From NCBI GenBank assembly GCA_005776585.1, contig SXOX01000253.1, forward strand, positions 1-35,255: DNA of 35,255 nucleotides. The letters run 5' to 3'. The translations under genes were made by a program, and so were the position numbers. The notes under the pieces were generated by a model. It made no database searches. It saw nothing but the letters and a program-made list of their open reading frames with translations, and was not told the DNA's origin. The DNA comes from Pseudomonadota bacterium. GTDB taxonomy: Bacteria > Myxococcota_A > UBA9042 > GCA-2863065. Below are positions 32,010-35,255 of the stretch, piece after piece (the first letter of the stretch is position 1; the number at the start of each line of letters is the position of its first letter).

Positions 32010-33844
32010 GGTCCTGCGCGCCAGCGCCGCTCGGCGAACAGGCCGCCCAGCGCGACGAGCCCAATTGACGCCGCCAACGCCGCCCGCTCACCAACCGCGC
32101 GCGTGACGGCGGTCGTGTGTCGCTCCAGCAGGTCGGGCACGCGTTCGACGAGCGCGCTCGCGGCGCTGTCGTCGGCGACCCGACGGGCCTCGAGCGCCAC
32201 GCGGTGGGCGTGGTCGACGAGCGTGGACTCGAGCGCCAGGGCGAGCAACCACGCCGCGAAGGCGCCGGCGGTGAGGCCGGCGAGCGTGAGCGCGAGTCTG
32301 CGGGTCCTCGAGCCGCCGACGGCCCAGGCGACGAAGACACAAACCATCGGCAAACCGACGAGCAGCGGCAATCGCGCCGCGCGGAGGTGAGCGAACGCCG
32401 CTCGCGTCCGCTCCAGCCGCCGCGTGCCGGCGTCGCCGAGCCGCTCGCGCAGCAGCCCGGACACGTCGTCGGTAACCACCGTGTAGCCATGCTGGGTGAG
32501 GTCGACGACGCGCTCGATCCAGGGCACGGCGGAGGTGCTCGCCAGCGCGCGCATCGCGGCGTCGTCGATGAGCCAGCCGTCCGTCACCAGCCTGCGGGCC
32601 GCACGATAGCCCTCGCGCGCCCGCGTCGGGAGCCGCGCGAAGATGGCCTCCTCCGAGTGGTCGAGTGCATCGGGCACCACGGCGTCGAGGGCCTCCTTGA
32701 CCCGAGCGCGCACCACCGCCGCGACCGCGAGGTCGAACGAGATAGCCGTCAGGCCACTCGGCTTGCACGCGAGGTTCTTGGAATGACCCGCCAGCATGGC
32801 CTGCGCCTCCTCGTCGCCACACGCGGGCTGCAGCGCGAGGTGTGCGTCGATGACCGCGCGCACCTCACGGGCGAGCGCGTCGGTCGCCGCCATCTTGAGC
32901 GGCCGCAGGTCGAGCGTCACGTGCAGCTGCTCGGAGCGACCCGAGACGGCCGCGAAGAGCTCGGCGACGACTGCCTTGCGCGTTGCGTCGAGCCACTCTG
33001 GCACAGCGAGCGCGGTGAGCGCGTCCACAATGCGTGCCTTGGCCAGAACCAGCCCCGCCTCGGGGAGGAGCGGCCGATCCTTGACGCGCGCGGTGAGCCA
33101 GGGACGAAGCACCTCGTCTTTCAGGTGAGGCCAGAGTCGGCCCTGATCGACGAGCACATCCAGCGCGCCCTCGAGGTCGGCTTGATGGTCCCTGAGCTGG
33201 AGGCGCAGCTCGAGCGGTGCTGTACCGGTGAGCCAGGCCCGCACTGTGGCGAGCTGTCGCCCGAGCTCGGCCACGACCCGAGTCTGCGGGAGCGCGAGTC
33301 GCAGCGCGCGGCTCCAGACCGTGGGATCCGGGTCGACATCGAAGGGCAGCCGCTCTCCGAGTCGACCCACGGCGGAGACCGCAAAGGCGAGGAGCCGCTC
33401 ATAGGCGACCGCCGCGAGCGGGCTCTGGTCGAGGCGCGCCCGCAGCACGGTCTCTGCGCGCTCGAGGCCGGCGTCGATGGGAAGCGTCACGGCCACGCCG
33501 GTCGCCTCGCCCGTCAGGTACGGCAACGCTGCGTGCAACAGGCGGCTGGCCATGTCGCGAAACCACTCCTCGGAGAAGAGCGCTGTGGCCACGACGGTCG
33601 CCTCGGCGAGGACGGGCTCGCTCACCTGGGGGTAGGCCCGGCGCAGCCGGCTGGCGGTCGCGGCAGGCACAAAGTCGCTCGTCAGCGTGCGAAAGATGCC
33701 GGCGTCGTTGAGCTGGCGCTCGTGAAAGCGGGCGCTGAGCAGCGTGCGGTCGAGCGCAACGACGACGGTGAAGGCCGCGGACACGACCGCGAGGAGCCCG
33801 ATGGCAGCGACCGACCCGAGCGCGCGCCACCGTGGGGAGCTCAC
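31997..33844 (-). CDS. Membrane protein of unknown function, coupled to an Lcp/MpaB-like oxygenase
   Basis: This 615-residue product has one N-terminal membrane helix (about 6-28), a long, probably extracytoplasmic, helical region (about 30-500), then three hydrophobic segments near the C-terminus (in LPLLVGLPMVCVFVAWAVGG, LALTLAGLTAGAFAAWLLAL and AALAASIGLVALGG). I recognise no family or catalytic motif. The mid-part is rich in Ala, Leu and Arg with regular VLAEAT- and ARVKEAL-like helices, and two cysteines sit close together (ACGDEEAQAMLAGHSKNLAC). I chose the GTG at 33844 because it overlaps the oxygenase stop (GTGA); the longer frame upstream runs inside the oxygenase gene. Its last four codons and stop lie within the palindromic repeat, so the native C-terminus may have been replaced. 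Confidence 0.78.
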   Translation of the reverse strand: MSSPRWRALGSVAAIGLLAVVSAAFTVVVALDRTLLSARFHERQLNDAGIFRTLTSDFVPAATASRLRRAYPQVSEPVLAEATVVATALFSEEWFRDMASRLLHAALPYLTGEATGVAVTLPIDAGLERAETVLRARLDQSPLAAVAYERLLAFAVSAVGRLGERLPFDVDPDPTVWSRALRLALPQTRVVAELGRQLATVRAWLTGTAPLELRLQLRDHQADLEGALDVLVDQGRLWPHLKDEVLRPWLTARVKDRPLLPEAGLVLAKARIVDALTALAVPEWLDATRKAVVAELFAAVSGRSEQLHVTLDLRPLKMAATDALAREVRAVIDAHLALQPACGDEEAQAMLAGHSKNLACKPSGLTAISFDLAVAAVVRARVKEALDAVVPDALDHSEEAIFARLPTRAREGYRAARRLVTDGWLIDDAAMRALASTSAVPWIERVVDLTQHGYTVVTDDVSGLLRERLGDAGTRRLERTRAAFAHLRAARLPLLVGLPMVCVFVAWAVGGSRTRRLALTLAGLTAGAFAAWLLALALESTLVDHAHRVALEARRVADDSAASALVERVPDLLERHTTAVTRAVGERAALAASIGLVALGGLFAERRWRAGPGRS

Positions 33845-34992
33845 TTGCGCCGGCGGCGGACACCGCGACGCGCGGCGGCGAGGTGGTTGGGGATACGGAA
33901 CGGCGCTTGCTTGCCGTGCCGGTTGACGACGGCGATGGCGCGAATCAGCTCGTCGAGCCACCCACCGAGCGCGGGACGCAGCGCGATGCCGCCGGGGAGG
34001 TTCTTGTCGAGGACGTGGAAGAAGCGGGTCTCGAGGCCGATGACCCGGCTGGTCCACGGCGAGCGCTCGACGCCCAGCATGTCCGCCAGCGCGTTGCCGT
34101 TGAGCTGACGGATGAGCGCGGCGGGGATGCCATCGAACATGCGACCGGGGATCTCACGCTTCATGAAGCCAATGAGCGAGCGCATGAGCTCCCGACCCTC
34201 GGGCGAGTCGCCGAAGCTATGGCGCCGATAGGCCTCGGAGAACGCCTTGGCGTCTGCGTAGTCGACGGGATTGTTTTCCTCCAGCACGCCCATGAAGTGA
34301 CCCACGACGCGCCAGCAGTGGACCCAGGCGTCCTTGTCGCTCTGGGAGAGCGTGATGCCGAGGCGCTCGACGGCCTCGAGCATGACGAAGCCGAACGTCA
34401 TCAAGGTATACGCCAGGTCCGCCTGACAGACCGGCGCGCCGCGAGCGGCCTCGTCATACCCGATGGTCTTGGCGTTCTGCCGAATCAGCTCGCGCACGCC
34501 GGCGTGCATGAGCCGCACCTTCTGCGCCGAGCGGATGCCGCGGCCGTTGGCGGCGAGCCCGCCCTCATCGACGACGTCGACGAGGAACTGCGCCGTCTCC
34601 ATGACGCGCCGCTCGAGGCCATGCCCGCGCATGCGACCGGTGGCGGTGAGCACGAAGACGCCCTTCTTGGCGGCGTAGCATTGCGGCAGCGCAGCACAGA
34701 AGAGCGAGGCGGTGAGCTCCATGCCGTACTTGGAAAAGACCTGCTCGCCCTGCTCGATGCGACGCGGCTCGGCCCACGGGGGCAGCGCCACGGTGTCGAG
34801 GAAGTACCGCTCGGCGACATCGGGCAGCGCCGCAGGCACGGGGTCGTCGGTGCGCATGATCTTGCCGAAGAGGCAGCTCGCGGCGTCCTCCTCGGCATCG
34901 GACAGCGCGGCGATGACGCCGTCTGCGAGGGGGTCACCGACCAGTCGCATGGCGTCGAGTTTGGCGTTGGTCCACTTCGTCGATGTGCTCAT
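33841..34992 (-). CDS. Oxygenase of the MpaB/Lcp family (DUF2236)
   Basis: This 383-residue protein matches the latex-clearing protein/MpaB group, b-type heme oxygenases that cleave polyisoprene or act on polyketides. The key block is QKVRLMHAGVRELI (157-170), with His163 as the candidate heme ligand. Upstream, RRVMETAQFL (128-137) fits the region holding the Arg/Thr residues of Lcp. Downstream, DLAYTLMTFGFVMLEAVERLGI and WVHCWRVVGHFMGV also match the family. No signal peptide is present, whereas secreted rubber oxygenases have one. The C-terminus is very basic (GVRRRRK). The ATG at 34992 has no Shine-Dalgarno site but a promoter whose -10 ends 6 bases upstream. Its stop overlaps the next gene (GTGA). 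The substrate is unknown. Confidence 0.85.
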   Translation of the reverse strand: MSTSTKWTNAKLDAMRLVGDPLADGVIAALSDAEEDAASCLFGKIMRTDDPVPAALPDVAERYFLDTVALPPWAEPRRIEQGEQVFSKYGMELTASLFCAALPQCYAAKKGVFVLTATGRMRGHGLERRVMETAQFLVDVVDEGGLAANGRGIRSAQKVRLMHAGVRELIRQNAKTIGYDEAARGAPVCQADLAYTLMTFGFVMLEAVERLGITLSQSDKDAWVHCWRVVGHFMGVLEENNPVDYADAKAFSEAYRRHSFGDSPEGRELMRSLIGFMKREIPGRMFDGIPAALIRQLNGNALADMLGVERSPWTSRVIGLETRFFHVLDKNLPGGIALRPALGGWLDELIRAIAVVNRHGKQAPFRIPNHLAAARRGVRRRRK

Positions 34993-34998
34993 CAGGCG

Positions 34999-35026
34999 CG
35001 TTTACCACGGCTTCCCTCCAAGTCAA
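34999..35026 (-). promoter_or_regulatory. Candidate leaderless promoter of the MpaB/Lcp-like oxygenase
   Basis: On the minus strand, TTGACT (35021-35026), a 16-base spacer and TAAACG (34999-35004) lie 6 bases before the ATG. There is no Shine-Dalgarno site. Confidence 0.5.
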
Positions 35027-35061
35027 CGGCCCGGATGGCGGTGTGACGCAGCGCGTCAGCG

Positions 35062-35090
35062 TTGACCCCGCGTGCGGGCTTTGCTACCGA
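35062..35090 (+). promoter_or_regulatory. Candidate leaderless promoter of valS
   Basis: TTGACC (35062-35067), a 17-base spacer and TACCGA (35085-35090) lie 8 bases before the ATG at 35099. There is no Shine-Dalgarno site. The upstream GCGTGCGGGC is GC-rich. Confidence 0.42.
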
Positions 35091-35098
35091 GTTCCGCC

Positions 35099-35255
35099 AT
35101 GAGCGACGCCCCCGCACCGACCCTGTCCGGACAATACGACCCCAAGACCGTCGAGCCCCGCTGGTATCAGTGGTGGACCGAGCGCGGCTTCTTCCACGCA
35201 GAGGACACCTCGGAGCGGCCCGCGTACTGCATCGCGATGCCGCCGCCGAACGTCA
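35099..35255 (+). CDS. valS: Valyl-tRNA synthetase, N-terminal fragment
   Basis: The first 52 codons are present and the gene runs off the window. YDPKTVEPRWYQWWTERGFF (residues 13-32) is the typical ValS opening, and AYCIAMPPPNV (about 42-52) is the start of the PPPNVTG block of class I synthetases of the Val/Ile/Leu group, just before the HIGH motif. Of these enzymes, the YxPxxVExRWYxxW opening followed by PPPNV is specific for ValS. The product charges tRNA-Val and is essential. No T-box or leader peptide is visible, and the transcript looks leaderless. It is divergent from the oxygenase gene. Confidence 0.93.
   Translation, partial: MSDAPAPTLSGQYDPKTVEPRWYQWWTERGFFHAEDTSERPAYCIAMPPPNV

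Overview
The window is a high-GC bacterial chromosome segment with strong G/C bias at third codon positions. The gene content points to the Myxococcota/deltaproteobacterial group: several lipoproteins, a giant Cys-rich 'CTDC'-repeat protein, an IgGFc-binding-like lipoprotein, a thrombospondin-3/HYR surface protein and an Lcp/MpaB-type oxygenase. This placement is inference from gene families; no rRNA or tRNA was found.

Left part (1-9303). The end of an amidohydrolase is followed by an AT-richer Fic gene (337-1770, minus) that looks foreign. Next comes a plus-strand pair, an SDR lacking the catalytic Lys and an SGNH hydrolase. A tight minus-strand operon follows, FKBP prolyl isomerase - CPBP membrane protein - ruvX - mltG, whose last three genes are joined by ATGA overlaps and which is read from a good sigma70-like promoter at 6833-6861. 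A NUDIX gene then converges on a GH5 (endoglycoceramidase-like) lipoprotein gene.

Middle part (9300-26748). The GH5 gene is coupled (GTGA) to a 1270-residue Cys-rich lipoprotein. The divergent gene is glnE. Between glnE and a MAPEG gene lies a plus-strand cluster I cannot match to any known system (16143-22304): a short protein whose reading frame is broken right after four tandem copies of a 7-bp repeat, a 311-residue protein carrying two more copies of the same module, a lipoprotein with 18 extra cysteines, and a 1431-residue protein with no recognisable domain. The heptamer repeat sits within the first codons after a candidate leaderless promoter and start, so the cluster looks like a phase-variable, previously undescribed locus. 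This is the main discovery candidate. Two more surface proteins follow (IgGFc-binding-like lipoprotein and HYR/TSP3 protein).

Right part (26797-35255). A Phd/YefM antitoxin sits next to a PIN toxin (VapC) disrupted by a one-base frameshift. ParC follows, with Cys in place of the near-invariant Gly of its quinolone-determining region, then an orphan histidine kinase and an Mpo1/DUF962-like protein. A 74-bp palindromic element forms the last codons of a minus-strand membrane-protein gene that is itself coupled to an Lcp/MpaB-like oxygenase. The window ends in the start of valS.

A recurrent theme is candidate leaderless transcription. Genes at the head of transcription units that lack a Shine-Dalgarno sequence (NUDIX, glnE, the phase-variable gene, the antitoxin, the oxygenase, valS) have a TAnnnn hexamer 6-8 bases before the ATG, usually with a TTGnnn hexamer 16-18 bases further upstream. 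Other genes have clear AGGAGG-type sites.
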